Shown in pieces: positions 11,116 through 22,549 of a stretch of DNA of 64,000 bases. Under the pieces are notes generated by a model. The model had not been told where the DNA came from and searched no databases. It worked only from the letters and a program-made list of their open reading frames with translations. Numbering within the stretch: position 1 is the stretch's first letter; each line of letters opens with the position of its first letter. A program made the translations under genes and the position numbers. The DNA comes from Agrypnia vestita (taxonomy: Eukaryota; Arthropoda; Insecta; Trichoptera; Phryganeidae), in contig JADDOH010014948.1 in NCBI GenBank assembly GCA_016648135.1, forward strand, positions 1 to 64,000, in the 5' to 3' direction.

Positions 11116-12230
11116 TGAACCCTACCGCCATTCCATAAAGAATTTAAAGTAATATAGAATCTTTAATTCGACGGCTCGGTGACACTAAAACGAGACGCAA
11201 AAAGTGCTTATGTACACGTGTTACAAGTTATACTTCTCGCGTAAAAAACCACGTGCTTACGTATATAATAAGGTGTACGGCGCGAACCAGAATTTCCATC
11301 AATGACAGCTCTCCGCCAACGAATGAAAATTGGAAAATACGTATTAAATACCGAATCCAATTACCGAATTATAGGCGCTTAAATATACAGACACTAACTT
11401 ACCGGAAAATGTAGCGGAATCTGTAATCTTATTTAAAATCGCGCACAACCTAGTTATACCATATCGCTTCATATCCCAAATCGCGACACTAGACAATCAC
11501 CTACTTTTCATCTCCCTCTTTGCGAGACCAACTCTAAACAAAACTCCATCCACAGATCTACAAATTCATTTATCTTGAATTATAACCACATTGATATTTT
11601 TAATTCGTCTATTCGAGACAAAACGAAAATAATTTCACAACCGCACTAGTGAAATTCCTATTTCCTAGTTCCAAAACTAGTTCACTCATTTTATGTTACC
11701 ATCTACTCCCATTCTTCGTTTCTTTATCCTAATTCCATATTTTCCATGTTCTATACATATGTTATATATAACGTATATTATGTTCTACATATATTATGGT
11801 CAAAAATTATCTTGTATTGTCTCGCTTTGCTTATATTATTAACCATTATTAGTGGAAAATTGATAATTGGCATACAGATGTATTTTAATTTCAAGATTTG
11901 CTGTCATTTTTCTCAAAGATTAATGAATAAATATTTAAAAAAAGAGAAAAAAAAACAGTAAACACATAATTAAATCAACATAATAACACATCGTGAGTTA
12001 TTCGAAATTCGTAAAAGTTATTTTTAATTATATTAAAAAATGATAACACTGTTTACTTTGCACTATTTTTTATTTATAACAATTGTTATAAATAATTAAT
12101 AATATTAATATGATAATAATTAGAAATATATAAATAACAAATAGTAAGTGTAAACAATGTTAACATTTTTAATATAATTCAACACATTATGAATATGAAC
12201 ACAATTTTATAATGAAAAATAATCAACAAA
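11116..12230. other. AT-rich DNA, nothing recognised
   Basis: No coding or RNA signal beyond low-complexity AT runs. Confidence 0.4.
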
Positions 12231-12233
12231 TAG

Positions 12234-12365
12234 AAGATAAAATAAAAGCACAATAAGTAAAGCAAGAAAAGCACATAAAGCATAATAAATAATCTGCTCC
12301 GAGCAGATTATTTATTATGCTTTATGTGCTTTTATTGTTTAGCTTATTGTGCTTTTATTTTATCT
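12234..12365. repeat. Long near-perfect palindrome (about 66-bp arms)
   Basis: The left arm (AAGATAAAATAAAAGCACAA ... AATAATCTGCTC) is mirrored on the right (GAGCAGATTATT ... TTGTGCTTTTATTTTATCT) with no spacer beyond one base, centred at 12,300 on CTGCTCCGAGCAG. A few mismatches lie in the middle of the arms. Confidence 0.9.
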
Positions 12366-12449
12366 GATATTTTTGTTCCCTATATTTTACATATACTTTT
12401 ATGTTTACTTTTACTTTTACTCTTTTCTATTATCTTTTCCTTGTATTAT

Positions 12450-12660
12450 TAATAAATGTGTCGTGTGGGTGAGGCATGACCTTTGCAGACCTTTCCGGGT
12501 TGCGTCATCTATACCTACACGACGTGACACGGAGGCCTTTAGAGAAAATAATGTCAATCTGGCGACGTATGAGTAGGACCAATATGGGAACCTTCGCTCA
12601 TAAAACGGTCCTGGGAACGTGGTGGGTGTCGGTACATTCCCCACTAATCAATCCTTGATG
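12450..12660. other. Higher-GC unannotated block
   Basis: Composition changes sharply here to a balanced, coding-like sequence with overlapping ORFs in three frames (12,349-12,576 +, 12,476-12,658 +, 12,644-12,417 -). None shows a family motif. It may be a fossil of a retroelement coding region. Confidence 0.3.
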
Positions 12661-13204
12661 TATATTTTTTCTCGTATAATTTATTAGTAGCATTATAATG
12701 AACCCCTGAGATAAATTAATTAAAATTCAATGAAAAAATAGATGTCACCAAATATTTAGTTGTAGCATTTAATTTTCATTCATTTTACTATTTGTCTCTT
12801 TTTGTAAATAATTAATAGCTAGCTTGTAATATCATTCATAAATTATCTAGTTTTAACATTACTAAGCACACTATTTAAAGATTAGATCTTTAATTCTAGT
12901 AAGTATTGAGTCCACGTCCATAAAAAATGTTAATTACAAATTTGAATAATTTAATTATAATATATGTACTTTTAAATATTAATTTCAAAAAATTAAAGAA
13001 GATAACAAAGACGAACTTACACCTGACGGCATGACGCACTGATGCCCTGACACCCTGACGCTCAATTTTCCACATACCGATAGGAAAGATGTTTACACAT
13101 CAAAAAATGTTACAATTGAAAAAACATTCATAAAATTAAAGATATTTTTATACGTTCCTCTGATCAAATACAGGTATTATTCTTCATCAACCTCTTTATC
13201 ATAA

Positions 13205-13500
13205 TTGGGTCGGGGGCCTATTGCTTGAACACTAAGCACTCTTCCATTGCTCACTGTCCTGCGCTGTGTCGGTCACTTGGGGCCACTGATACTAATTTGG
13301 CACTCTCTCCATTTGGCGTCTTCGTGCTGTCCTAGGTCGTCCTACAGGCCTTTTTCCGTCTGGTACTGCCGTGAAAATCTGTTTGGTGAAGTATTTCATT
13401 TCCCATGGGGAGGGTATGGAACATCATTCCTGATTTGATATCATAATATCACTCCGCTGCTTCTCTTTGGAATCTTAGCTCTGCAGCCAGGATTCTCGAC
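13205..13500 (-). pseudogene. LINE ORF2 C-terminal remnant
   Basis: On the minus strand broken frames encode RPVGRPRTARRRQMERV and, after stops, AQDSEQWKSA followed by RPPT. The pairing of a GRPRTRW-like motif with AQDRxxWR about 25-30 residues later is characteristic of the C-terminal end of RTE/Jockey-type non-LTR retrotransposon ORF2. Several stops and frameshifts are present. Confidence 0.65.
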
Positions 13501-13504
13501 CGAT

Positions 13505-14055
13505 GTAAGATAACACTTATGTTTAAAATAAAAATTATACTAATTTATTTATTTATCCAGAATTTATATACGTTTGTTCGAAAAAGAGCCATTCATTTCA
13601 CTAGGATTAACCTGTGCCGAGATGAGCAGCTTATATAAAATGAGAACGAAATAATATATAAAATTAATCAATTTATTGTAGATTTGATGTAAATATAAAT
13701 TATGTATTATATCAGTAGGTATTATTCAATACAAAACTAATAATAAATAATACATGTAAAAAAAAAAGTATGTGTGCTCGCATATATGAAATAATAAAAA
13801 AATACAGTTCAATAAGCAAACAAATAAATTAAAACCTGTTTTCTGCAGTTGGGTATTTGTGCAAATGCAGTTGATAATAATGTCTTCACGAATAATTTAT
13901 TTTGTATCAGTAAAAATAAAAGTAGAATCCGCACTGACTGACAAACGGATGCCAAAAATATTTCAATACCATTTTTATCATTCAGCATAACACCCTTACC
14001 ATTTTTTTTAAAGTGACGAAAAAGATTGTTTGCAGTCTCAATGTTTTCGCGAAGT
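13505..14055. other. AT-rich spacer
   Basis: Nothing recognised. Confidence 0.4.
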
Positions 14056-14059
14056 TCAT

Positions 14060-14290
14060 AAACTTAACTTAACTTATGCCTTTTGTGGTCGTGGTCACTG
14101 ATAACGATGACACCATAGCCGAAACTATCTGACGCCCTCTGTTCCGATGTGAAGCATTCCCGACAGCTTCCTGAAGTGAGATGTTGTTTGTAGACTTCAC
14201 GAGATTGGTCCATCCAGTGGTCTTCGCGGGGAAGAGCTTCCTCGACCCTTGCACTACCCTCCTCTCCAAGGCATCCTTTCGTGTGTTCGA
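14060..14290 (-). pseudogene. Second LINE ORF2 C-terminal remnant
   Basis: The minus-strand frame contains AKTTGWTNLVKS and NASHRNRGRQIVSAMVSSLS, which resemble the TTRWTDDIVK and ANRxxWRxIV segments that end ORF2 in several insect non-LTR elements. The catalytic domain is absent. Family assignment is tentative. Confidence 0.45.
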
Positions 14291-15960
14291 ACTTTCAGTA
14301 TTCGATAAGATAGGTGTGGCTCAACTTATATTTCTTATATTTATAAAAAACGTATATTTCTGTTACGCATGTAACAAATACCTAGCTCCATTTGTTACAT
14401 AAGTAGGTAATCAAACCTACTCATAACTAATACATAAGTAGACAATATTGTTAACGAAGGGATGTTTCAAGGCTCCTGATCGAAGAAAGCGCAAAAGTAC
14501 GAGATGTTCATATATTCTTTGAATGTTGCGTCATGAGATCCCACTTTTCGTTTTTACATTTTCTTCGAACAATTTAAATTTTATTGCGCGCGATATGTAT
14601 AGCATTTGTGCTCATAATATATACTCGACAATAATTGTATATAAATGTTACAAATTACACTTTAAAAATGAATGCTGCTAGTGGGAAATGTAAAGTTTAT
14701 CCAACCGAGTGAGTATCTAAATAGTTACAAGCAAACTTTCGTACAAAAGTTTTCAGACACAGCTAAGATTCCCACAAGGTTCTACTTGGTTCATCCTTTA
14801 TTTAATTGTATAATTATACACTGAAACTAGTTTCACCTTTGAAATGAACAAATACGAGAGATGAAGGGTAGTTCTAGTTATTTAGAAAATATTAAATTAT
14901 TTTATTTTTATATTATTTAAAATATACCTATGCATAAATGTCGGGAATCGACAAATATGATGAAAGAATGCAATTCGCTGACTTTATTTTATTTAAATAG
15001 CTAAATATACAGATCATTCACTAATTAACAAGCAAACCATTATTTCTCCGCAGGAGAAATAACAGAATATAGAATGCCACACTCTTCTTTCCTGGCACAC
15101 CAGTTTTGCTTCAATCATATTCACGCATTTTCTCATGCTCATGCATGCGATTCGATAATTGAAGCTTTTAACAGGGCGATCCTCCAATATTTGATTCACC
15201 TGATAACGTCAGGTCTTCAATATTCTCCTCATATATTTTATTTAGCATTCTCTCTTCGCTCATACGTTCCACATAACCAAATCAAGCAGTTATCCTTCGC
15301 TCATTATGTGGCGGTCGAGAGCCGTCACGAGTTTAGCCGCACTCATTTGACTCGTGTTCGCCAATCAGGGCTCGATGCAGCTAACCCGCTCCTTGGCGTC
15401 ACAGATACCGACCACTCTGTCGCCGGTCACTATAGCGTACACAAGTGATCTTACAGTGACATACAGATACGCAACACTATTTCTAGATTGTTACAATAAT
15501 GAATGACAGTTAACTGTGAGTATCATTTGCGCCCTGTATCCGCTCATTCCTGCCTCTGCTGCATATATCTCGCACATACTACATACGCTATACTCACACA
15601 ATACACGCCAGATGCCGACACTAGAGGATATCTCTGAAAGGGTGGGAATCCTTTAAAAACACTTCACACATAACCCGCCAAAATTCTAAGCATTACATTC
15701 ACTTCAAATTTGTTAAATCCACTCTGTCGAATACAGTTTGTACAAATAAAATGACAAAAACCATGTAATTTTTATTTTTTCAATTTCTGCAAAGTTTAAG
15801 TCATTTTTTGATTTATATCAAAGCGAATGTATTTTTAAAATTCAATAAAAATTACTTTCAAGGTAGTCTAGCGTTTTACATAAAATAATGTCGGGAAGGA
15901 GCTGACTGTTATTTGTCATTTCTTAATACACGGGATTGGCCACATGATTGATAGCTCAGA
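14290..15960. other. Unassigned DNA with one more balanced stretch (15.07-15.45 kb)
   Basis: A 124-codon open frame at 15,074-15,448 (+) lies in higher-GC sequence but shows no motif I recognise. A segment near 15,740-15,890 (ATAAAATGACAAAAACC ... GTTTTACATAAAATAATG) resembles the central part of the foldback family described at 5.7 kb and is probably a fragment of it. Confidence 0.35.
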
Positions 15961-15965
15961 TATAA

Positions 15966-16346
15966 ATGTTGTCTAGTACTGATGGTCGCCCGTTAAATTT
16001 CAAAAAAACATTTGCCAATGATCGACATATCAGATATAAATCTCAAATAACGGTTAGTGTGTCACCGGTTAAAATACCATCACTACTGGCCACCTGTCTT
16101 TCCTACGATTGTTCCTTTTTGCCCCTGGATACCGCAGCCACCTGGTTCGTGGAGCTTTCTCGGAGAACTGTCTCGTCCATCAACGAGCACTTAGTTCAGT
16201 GTCTGCAAGTGCCGCTAACGAGTCATAAGTCGTCCGACGTTGTGGTTATGGTAGGCGAAGCAATTTCGTGTAGTATATGGCGCGTGCGTCTCGAACACCT
16301 TCTCCACTATTATTTTATGAAAACGTGTTTTTTTTATCAGCACTAG
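15966..16346 (+). other. Unrecognised 126-codon ORF
   Basis: An open frame in a balanced-GC region encodes a segment with DTAATWFVELSRRTVSSINEH. It has no domain I can name. The ATG context is not distinctive. A hammerhead-like motif follows about 80 bp downstream on the opposite strand, so this is likely a fossil retroelement or transposon frame rather than a host gene. Confidence 0.2.
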
Positions 16347-16429
16347 CTCTTTTCATAATAAATATGGTATATAAATATTATAACAAAATGTTAGTTATGT
16401 TAGTATATAACCACATACTGAGATTTTTA

Positions 16430-16465
16430 GTCTACCGGTTTCGAGGCCCGTCTCTTCGTCAAGAC
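16430..16465 (-). ncRNA. Hammerhead ribozyme-like motif
   Basis: On the minus strand the order is GTC, TTGACGA, a short stem GAG...CTC, GAA, the self-complementary hexamer ACCGGT, A, then GAC. This fits a type I hammerhead with a palindromic stem III: GUC pairs with GAC as stem I and cleavage would follow GUA. The first core base is U where the consensus CUGANGA has C, which should weaken or abolish activity. A second partial copy lies inverted at 16,785-16,822. Confidence 0.45.
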
Positions 16466-16784
16466 GATCACTATACTAGCATGCAAATACCACTACACAC
16501 CAAAATCATATTCACACACTAACACCTTCCCAAATTATTCCTCACATGCGTGTTAATCTAACCGAAGGCTAACATTCCTAAGTTCTACGTACTAAGTTCC
16601 TACGAAAAGAGATCAAGAATTTGAGGGTTGGGGAGAGTGAGATGGGTTGGGGTCTAAAGGGGGTGTTGACAAGTCTTGTGTTTTATCCAATAATGCTGAA
16701 TCAAAGGATTACGGATAAAGTGTATTTATTAAAGGAATAATTCTTCTAATTAATACTAAATAAATATAAAATAAAGACAGGTAC

Positions 16785-16822
16785 GTCTCGAAACCGGTAG
16801 ACTGAAAAATCTCAGTAAGTAG
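16785..16822 (+). repeat. Inverted partial copy of the 16.43-kb hammerhead-like repeat
   Basis: GTCTCGAAACCGGTAGACTG then AAAAATCTCAGTA is the reverse complement of the 16,420-16,445 block. Only the second half of the core (GAAACCGGTA) is present. The two copies enclose about 320 bp. Confidence 0.7.
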
Positions 16823-16869
16823 CTACTAATGGATAGTGAGAGGTAGCCCTGTTAGGAGCCTCAAAAGTC

Positions 16870-17000
16870 ATAGAACTTGCACACAAAGATGTATGAATGA
16901 GGATGAGGCGAGAGTTGTGTGTCGGGACAGACAGAGAGTTGTGTGATGCTCTATCCTCTCTGCCTACCCCCACGGAAAACGGCGTGATGGCAAGTAAGTA
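16870..17000 (+). pseudogene. LINE 3'-terminal coding tail of lepidopteran type
   Basis: Broken frames encode a RVVCRDRQRV segment and then SAYPHGKRRDG, matching the VCRDRxxWRSLVSAYPxGKRRDG ending of a non-LTR family common in moths. The DNA carries the diagnostic CTCTGCCTACCCCC string near 16,958. Confidence 0.6.
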
Positions 17001-17076
17001 ATTTTTATTGTAGTCGTTTCAACTCTCACGTCAAACCAATTGATCCGTTCCAGCTACCCAAAAATATTTAGAAATA

Positions 17077-17430
17077 TGTTGTCAGAAGATGGTAGAGCAA
17101 AAATAATTGCACGCATCGAAGATTTTACAGCGCTCCACACTTTTTACACTAAATTGTAAACTACTACAAAGGTCTGGAATAATCACTAGATTCTGGAAAC
17201 ATCGCGAAACGACATTGTCTATATTACAAGGAGTGACAGATCCGCTACGCGAACAGTTACGTTAGTGTGACGGAACGAGATCGTCGTAGAACTGTGAAAC
17301 CGATTGTGAAACGAATTGTCAAACCACGCAGTTGACCATAAACTATTGAAATAGAAAAGTACCTACCCTACTATTACGAAATTGGTGTGAATTAAAGAAC
17401 GGTGTTCGGATTAAATTCGTGTGAACCAGC
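17077..17430 (+). repeat. Decayed LTR, related to the solo LTR at 24.28-24.68 kb
   Basis: It aligns by eye with the minus strand of 24,278-24,680. Shared blocks include ATCGAAGATTTTACAGC, CTACAAAGGTCTG, AACATCGCGAAACGACATTG, GTTGACCATAAACTA and GAACGGTGTTCGGATTAAATTC. The TATA-like region of the other copy is mutated here. Similarity stops near 17,430, before the expected LTR end, so this copy is truncated or rearranged. Confidence 0.65.
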
Positions 17431-17717
17431 CTCTGCTGGTCTTAAATCTACTAACAGTAGCACTCGTTGCAGGCACTATCTCTGCGAGATCCGCATGCAA
17501 CATCCTCGCCTTTTGGAAAATTATCATCCCTTTCGCAACATCAACTTCCTTGGTTTATTTTTTCTTCACCAGGATGGAACCGATTGCTGATACGGACTTC
17601 CCGTACATCCTGAAGATAAGCCCGGCGTACGCCAGCCTCGTACTTTGCAACGAGTTCTTTTTTGAATTGACAACGAACATGTTAGGTGCCGACCATTTTC
17701 AACTGTACGAAAGCTGA
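17421..17717 (+). other. Unrecognised 98-codon ORF next to the decayed LTR
   Basis: The frame starts in the LTR-like region. It contains a hydrophobic stretch around residues 27-48 and then MEPIADTDFPYILKIS. No family was recognised. Its position just 3' of an LTR would suit a leader or gag remnant, but there is no motif to confirm that. Confidence 0.25.
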
Positions 17718-17770
17718 TTGGATGTACGAATCTGGGATAAACTTTCGACGAAAAAAGCCGAAAATCAAAT

Positions 17771-17775
17771 CGAAT

Positions 17776-17811
<36 letters not shown>

Positions 17812-19371
17812 AAATCCTTGTTTACAAATAAGATACTTAATACTAATTTAACAATAGAACATAAGATAAAACATAAGATAATTTACACATTTTTTTGTTT
17901 TGTTTAATTTGTGGATTATGCCACTCTACTAGGCTACGCCTGTCCCAGAGTGGCGTTATAGCACACAATTATAATATTTTTTCGAGTTCGTCAGTAGTAT
18001 TTATTTTCATAAGGTAGTTATTATGTATCTATAGAGTATCAAGTGGAATGTTAGTGAAAGTTGAGTTAGTCATAAGTCCAAGTGTAAATATGTGTAGAAT
18101 AATTGTTTAATGTAAAAAGGGTTAAAGTTTTGTTTAAGATTATTTTTTTATTTTCCTTAATTAATTAATTAATTTATATAGGTATATATTTTTATTTAAA
18201 GACATTATTACGCAATTACAGTAAGTAAATTTTCAGTTGCTGTTCTACCTTTGGAGGTAAGCCAGTTGTTTGCTAAAGCTTTTATTTTATTAATTGAGTA
18301 TATTCTGATTTCCGGGAAGTCTGTTTTAAATATGTTAAATATTTTAGGCCCTATGTATGAGTAATTTTTCTGTCCATGTGTTGTCTTAGTTTTTGGTATT
18401 TCGTCAAGGTTTCGTAATGCTTGTCTAGTATTATGTGAATGCGAGTTACTGGTTGCTGTTAGGTGGTTTGTGTTTTTAATGTAGAAGATGAGGGTAGACT
18501 TAACGAACAGCTGTCTAACGTCCAGTACATTAAATTCTCTGAATAGTCTGTCTGATTGGTATGTGAATGGTTTCTTATTAATGACTCGGAGCAAGGTTTT
18601 TTGTGCCGTTATAGCTGGTTTTAATGTGGTTTTGTAAGTACCTCCCCAACTTGGAATCGCATAGTTCAAAAATGACTGGGCAAGAGCATAATAGATAGTT
18701 TTGAGTTGCTGTTTATTAAAAATATTACGTATGGATTTAAAAAGGTAAATGAGTTTTAAAAGTTTTCCCGATAATAGTTCAATGTGAAGTTTCCAGTTTA
18801 GGTGCCTGTCTATTATGATTCCCAAGTATTTCACACTATCTGCATTTTCCAAGGGGGTGCAATCACAGTTTTGGTGTTGGCAATCATGCATAGTCAATTT
18901 TAAATCGCTAGATGGCTGCCCTCTTTTATCTATGCTGAATGTCAAATACTTAGTTTTTTTGAGATTGACTGTTAGCAAATTATTTTCCAGCCAGTGTTTT
19001 ACTATGTTGCAACCCAGTTCAGCTGCTTTGAAAACAAGATCCCATGATGAAGCGTGGAACAGGAGTATTGTATCGTCTGCAAAAGTAACTACTTTCCCCC
19101 CCGTTGTTAGCTTGCATAAATCGTTTATGTATAGGAGGAATAAAACAGGTCCTAGTGTACTTCCTTGAGGGACTCCGTATTTGATGTAATGTTCGTCACT
19201 TTTAGTTTTGTCAAGTTGTGTAAATTGTGTTCTGTCTGTAAGGTAAGTTTTGAACCAGTTGTAACTTGCTTCCGAAAGTCCAGTCTGTTTTAGTTTGTGA
19301 AGCATTTTTTCATGTGAAACTGTGTCAAAAGCTTTCGTCAAGTCTAGTGCTATTTCCAATTTCGCGAATTT
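17771..19371 (-). mobile_element. 5'-truncated non-LTR retrotransposon (LINE)
   Basis: The element runs leftward: truncated reverse transcriptase, a 3' UTR of about 400 bp, and a tail of about ten TAAA repeats ending near 17,778. A 7-bp direct repeat CGAATTT (17,771-17,777 and 19,365-19,371) brackets it and may be the target-site duplication, although AT-rich sequence makes this uncertain. It appears to have landed in the LTR-element remnant to its left. Confidence 0.7.
18208..19359 (-). CDS. LINE reverse transcriptase, C-terminal part of ORF2 (5' truncated)
   Basis: An open frame of 383 residues with no internal stop. It lacks a genuine ATG at the left edge (first codon is TTG), so it is the 3' portion of a longer ORF2. 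Visible RT motifs in order: LDLTKAFDTVSH (palm, first Asp, residue 6), GVPQGSTLGPVLF (residues 62-74), and FADD at 93-96, the YxDD box with Phe for Tyr. NAVKYLGIIIDRHLNW-like sequence follows, then a thumb/C-terminal region with SHNTR and KNYSYIGPKIFN typical of CR1/Jockey-group ORF2 proteins. The endonuclease domain is lost. The uninterrupted frame suggests recent insertion or recent activity of relatives. It copies RNA into DNA at a nicked target in active relatives; this copy cannot be autonomous. Confidence 0.85.
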   Translation of the reverse strand: MEIALDLTKAFDTVSHEKMLHKLKQTGLSEASYNWFKTYLTDRTQFTQLDKTKSDEHYIKYGVPQGSTLGPVLFLLYINDLCKLTTGGKVVTFADDTILLFHASSWDLVFKAAELGCNIVKHWLENNLLTVNLKKTKYLTFSIDKRGQPSSDLKLTMHDCQHQNCDCTPLENADSVKYLGIIIDRHLNWKLHIELLSGKLLKLIYLFKSIRNIFNKQQLKTIYYALAQSFLNYAIPSWGGTYKTTLKPAITAQKTLLRVINKKPFTYQSDRLFREFNVLDVRQLFVKSTLIFYIKNTNHLTATSNSHSHNTRQALRNLDEIPKTKTTHGQKNYSYIGPKIFNIFKTDFPEIRIYSINKIKALANNWLTSKGRTATENLLTVIA

Positions 19372-21480
19372 CCAACCGAATTTCCACTGTTCGGTTTGCT
19401 TTCTCTATAAATGTGCTCATACTATAAAAATCCCGTTACACCAAAAGGGCTCTATTCGTAGATTCTAATATAGATATTAATAAGTGTGGTATCCTCATCT
19501 TTCACACTGAGGAGGAGAATTATGCAGGAAGTCGGGTATCCAGAGAAACTCGTTATCCGCTCGAATATAATTTATTAGTTTGTAACAACTGGTAGGTATC
19601 ACGCGACAATATTATGCGGTTTCTTGGTAGCTTACACAGTTGTTCTTGACACGATGATTTTATTCTAAGATAAGATGGCGCGCCTTTTTTTTATAGACAT
19701 TCACTCTCTCACGTTTCCTGACTCTTTCATACATCCCGACGTACGTTCACCCAGATATATTACAATTAGTTCACAATCGCGGCGATGCATCAGCCGGCTA
19801 TCACACTAACTTCAAATTGCAATATTTGCCAATTTTTGAAAATTTTGAATCAATTATGACTCAAATTATTTTAAAAAATTCAAGCTACAAGATTTTTTGA
19901 CAATTTAAAGGTGGTGTTATCCCATAAGCACATACCTCGGTATAGTTAAGGAAACTGTAAATATCTTTTAATTTAAATAAATTCACTGATGCAAATTACT
20001 GAGACAATTGAAATATAATAACGCAAATACATCCCTTTAACAAAATTGAATTTTAATGTCGCTTTATTAAAGTGATTAATTATGTGCTATGTCATTTTTC
20101 TAATTCTTATTACACGCTAATACTGTAATCATCGATGTGTTTCAAAAACAAGTAGGTATAGCCAAAAATTTTTGGTAAACTTAAGAATACTTTATTTAAA
20201 AGAAAACAAGAGATTCTTTTATGCACACTGTACCAGTTTCTACCACGTGCAACTGATTTCTTTAGCCAGGTGGGGCTAACAGAGATCCCCCCTGAGAATT
20301 CGCACCAGAACGGGAAAGCCAGTTGTTCTGTCGCGGACCAATTTTTCAAATTCTAAAAAATATCCTCGATTGAGACGATTCAGATGATACGATTCACAAC
20401 ATTTCAATTAATTGTGACTTCCTGCTTATTTCGCTAAGAAAGGAAGACGAACAAAAAGATCGCGACATAGTCGGAAACAATAACTGTAAACATATATTGT
20501 GTTTTTTACCCTCGTTCGACATTTACAATATTCTATCATAATTCAATCGAATGTTTGTTTGTATTTCAGTATAATTGTTATATTATTTAGACTTCGTACG
20601 ATGAATGAGGAAAGGCCGGATTGGTAAGGAAATTTACCTTTTTTTTTCCTGTAAAATTTTCTAATAAATTATTATTCGCGATTTGTGTGCACAAATTTTT
20701 GAAAAAATCTGTCTCTTTGGACTCTCAATAATCAAATATAAAATGATCCACAGGAATTCATTAAAGGCAATAATTTTAAACCAATCTTTGTAGAGAATTT
20801 TATTTTTCAAAAATTTATTCTGGTAATTTTTTGCACGGGAAAAATTTTATTTTAATTTTATGATGGGCTCAAGTGTATAATTCCATTAAAAGGCATCGAA
20901 TTTGTAAATGTACAACACTGGAATATGAGTAAAGTAGTATATTTTTAATGAGAATAATAAGTAATATCTGTAGACCACGATTATAATTATATAAGTACCC
21001 AATCGACCATAATAAGTAGGTACAACCATATTATATAGTAAGTACCTAGTATTAGTACTTTTTAAAAACCCAAAATTCGAAATATCAAAACAGGATACAC
21101 CTACATGGATAAATTAAATATGTTTACGTGATTCTTTTACTACATACCTATAATACAATAACATACAATATAATACAAATACATACAAACATAATACATA
21201 TAATACATATAAAACATCCCCACGTATACCGCTGAATCTACAAATATTCGATTTTTGTTTTACTAACTTAAACCATCCGATTCACTATATCGGATAATGT
21301 TTAAAAAAAAGTTTTATTTTTCTTAAATACCTATTTGCTTTTTTAAACGAAATTTCATTTTTTTAAACATTTTCCAATAATATAGAGTAAATTGGATGGT
21401 GAAAGATAGTAAAACGAAAAAATATTCGAGAAAAAACGAAACAAATTCGAATTTAAATACAGTCATTAATTCGATACTCA
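19372..21480. other. Intergenic DNA, no gene recognised
   Basis: Mostly AT-rich. The 19.4-19.75 kb part is more balanced and may be a continuation of the LTR-element remnant interrupted by the LINE. The 21.0-21.2 kb part is rich in TACATA/TAATACATA runs. Confidence 0.35.
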
Positions 21481-21483
21481 CCT

Positions 21484-22088
21484 GCGTTCTGCGTTCTGGA
21501 ATATAATGACATTTTGACTGTGACTAGCATTTCAACCGTGTCCTGTGTCTGTCCGTCTGTATGACCACGCAAATCTCGTGAACCATTGAACGGTTTTATA
21601 CGTGGTTTTTATTATTATGGCTTTCATTTCTTCAGAAAGAGTTATGTTTATTAAAAATTACCCAAGCACATATAGGAACTGAGCATTAGCGGTATTAATG
21701 AATATTCACATGGAAAACGCTGCCTAATCCATTGAGATACAAAACAATAGTGTAGGAAAGAATTTTGTAAAATTTAATGATTTACAAAAAATTCAATGGT
21801 AGCATATATCTATATTTTAAGAATAACTTACACCAACCATTTTTGTCATCAAAATATCATCGAATGTATAACTAAGATATAATGGTTATCTTTCCAGCAG
21901 TTTTGGCCAATTTCGTATTTATCCTGATCAAATTAAACATCTCATTAACCTTAAGAATTTACCCTTATCAAATTCGTTCTTTACACCAAATCATTAAATT
22001 AAATATCTTAGAAGGTATAAAGAGTTAAAAAAAATAATAAGACGTGGACAAAACAATACCGGGCGAAGCCGGGCCGGGTCGCTAGTTA
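21484..22088 (+). repeat. Retroposon 3' end with CGGGCGAAGCCGGG...CGCTAGT terminus
   Basis: The segment ends at 22,057-22,087 with CCGGGCGAAGCCGGGCCGGG then TCGCTAGTTAT. This terminal block is a very common 3' end of non-LTR-type repeats in insects. Upstream DNA includes the GTCTGTCCGTCTG run often found in such tails. The 5' limit is approximate. The element at 51.91-52.46 kb begins with the inverted equivalent (ACTAGCTGTGCCCGC). Confidence 0.5.
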
Positions 22089-22549
22089 TATTATATGGTT
22101 TAAGAATATTTAATAAGTACTACGCAATTTTCTTGCATTAAATAGTAATTATATAATACTATATTATTCATATTTTCATTAAAAATAACAAAAATGTGTT
22201 TTTGCACATTTGTATGCACTCGCGACTGTAAAAAAAAACGCCTTCCTTTATGGCGATTTTCCCTTTGCACGATGGTCTGGTCCCTAACCTAATATATTAA
22301 CGGAGTACTGCGAGTTATATATGATTCACGTATTTTTGTAACACACATGAGAAATGATTTTTCAATATTATAATTCCATTTCTTGCTGTGTTGGAATTTA
22401 AAAATTATTGCTGTGAAAAGAATCTAGACCAAACACAGGATTATGTTGTTTCTTTTAATTATTATGTATCGTTATTGCGGTACCTAAAGGAGTTCTAGTG
22501 CCAACTCAAATATATATAAGTGAAGCCTGGAATTGGTAAAAAGGGTATG

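Noticed and set aside
18815..19168. 117-codon plus-strand ORF
   Set aside because: It is the antisense shadow of the LINE reverse-transcriptase frame.
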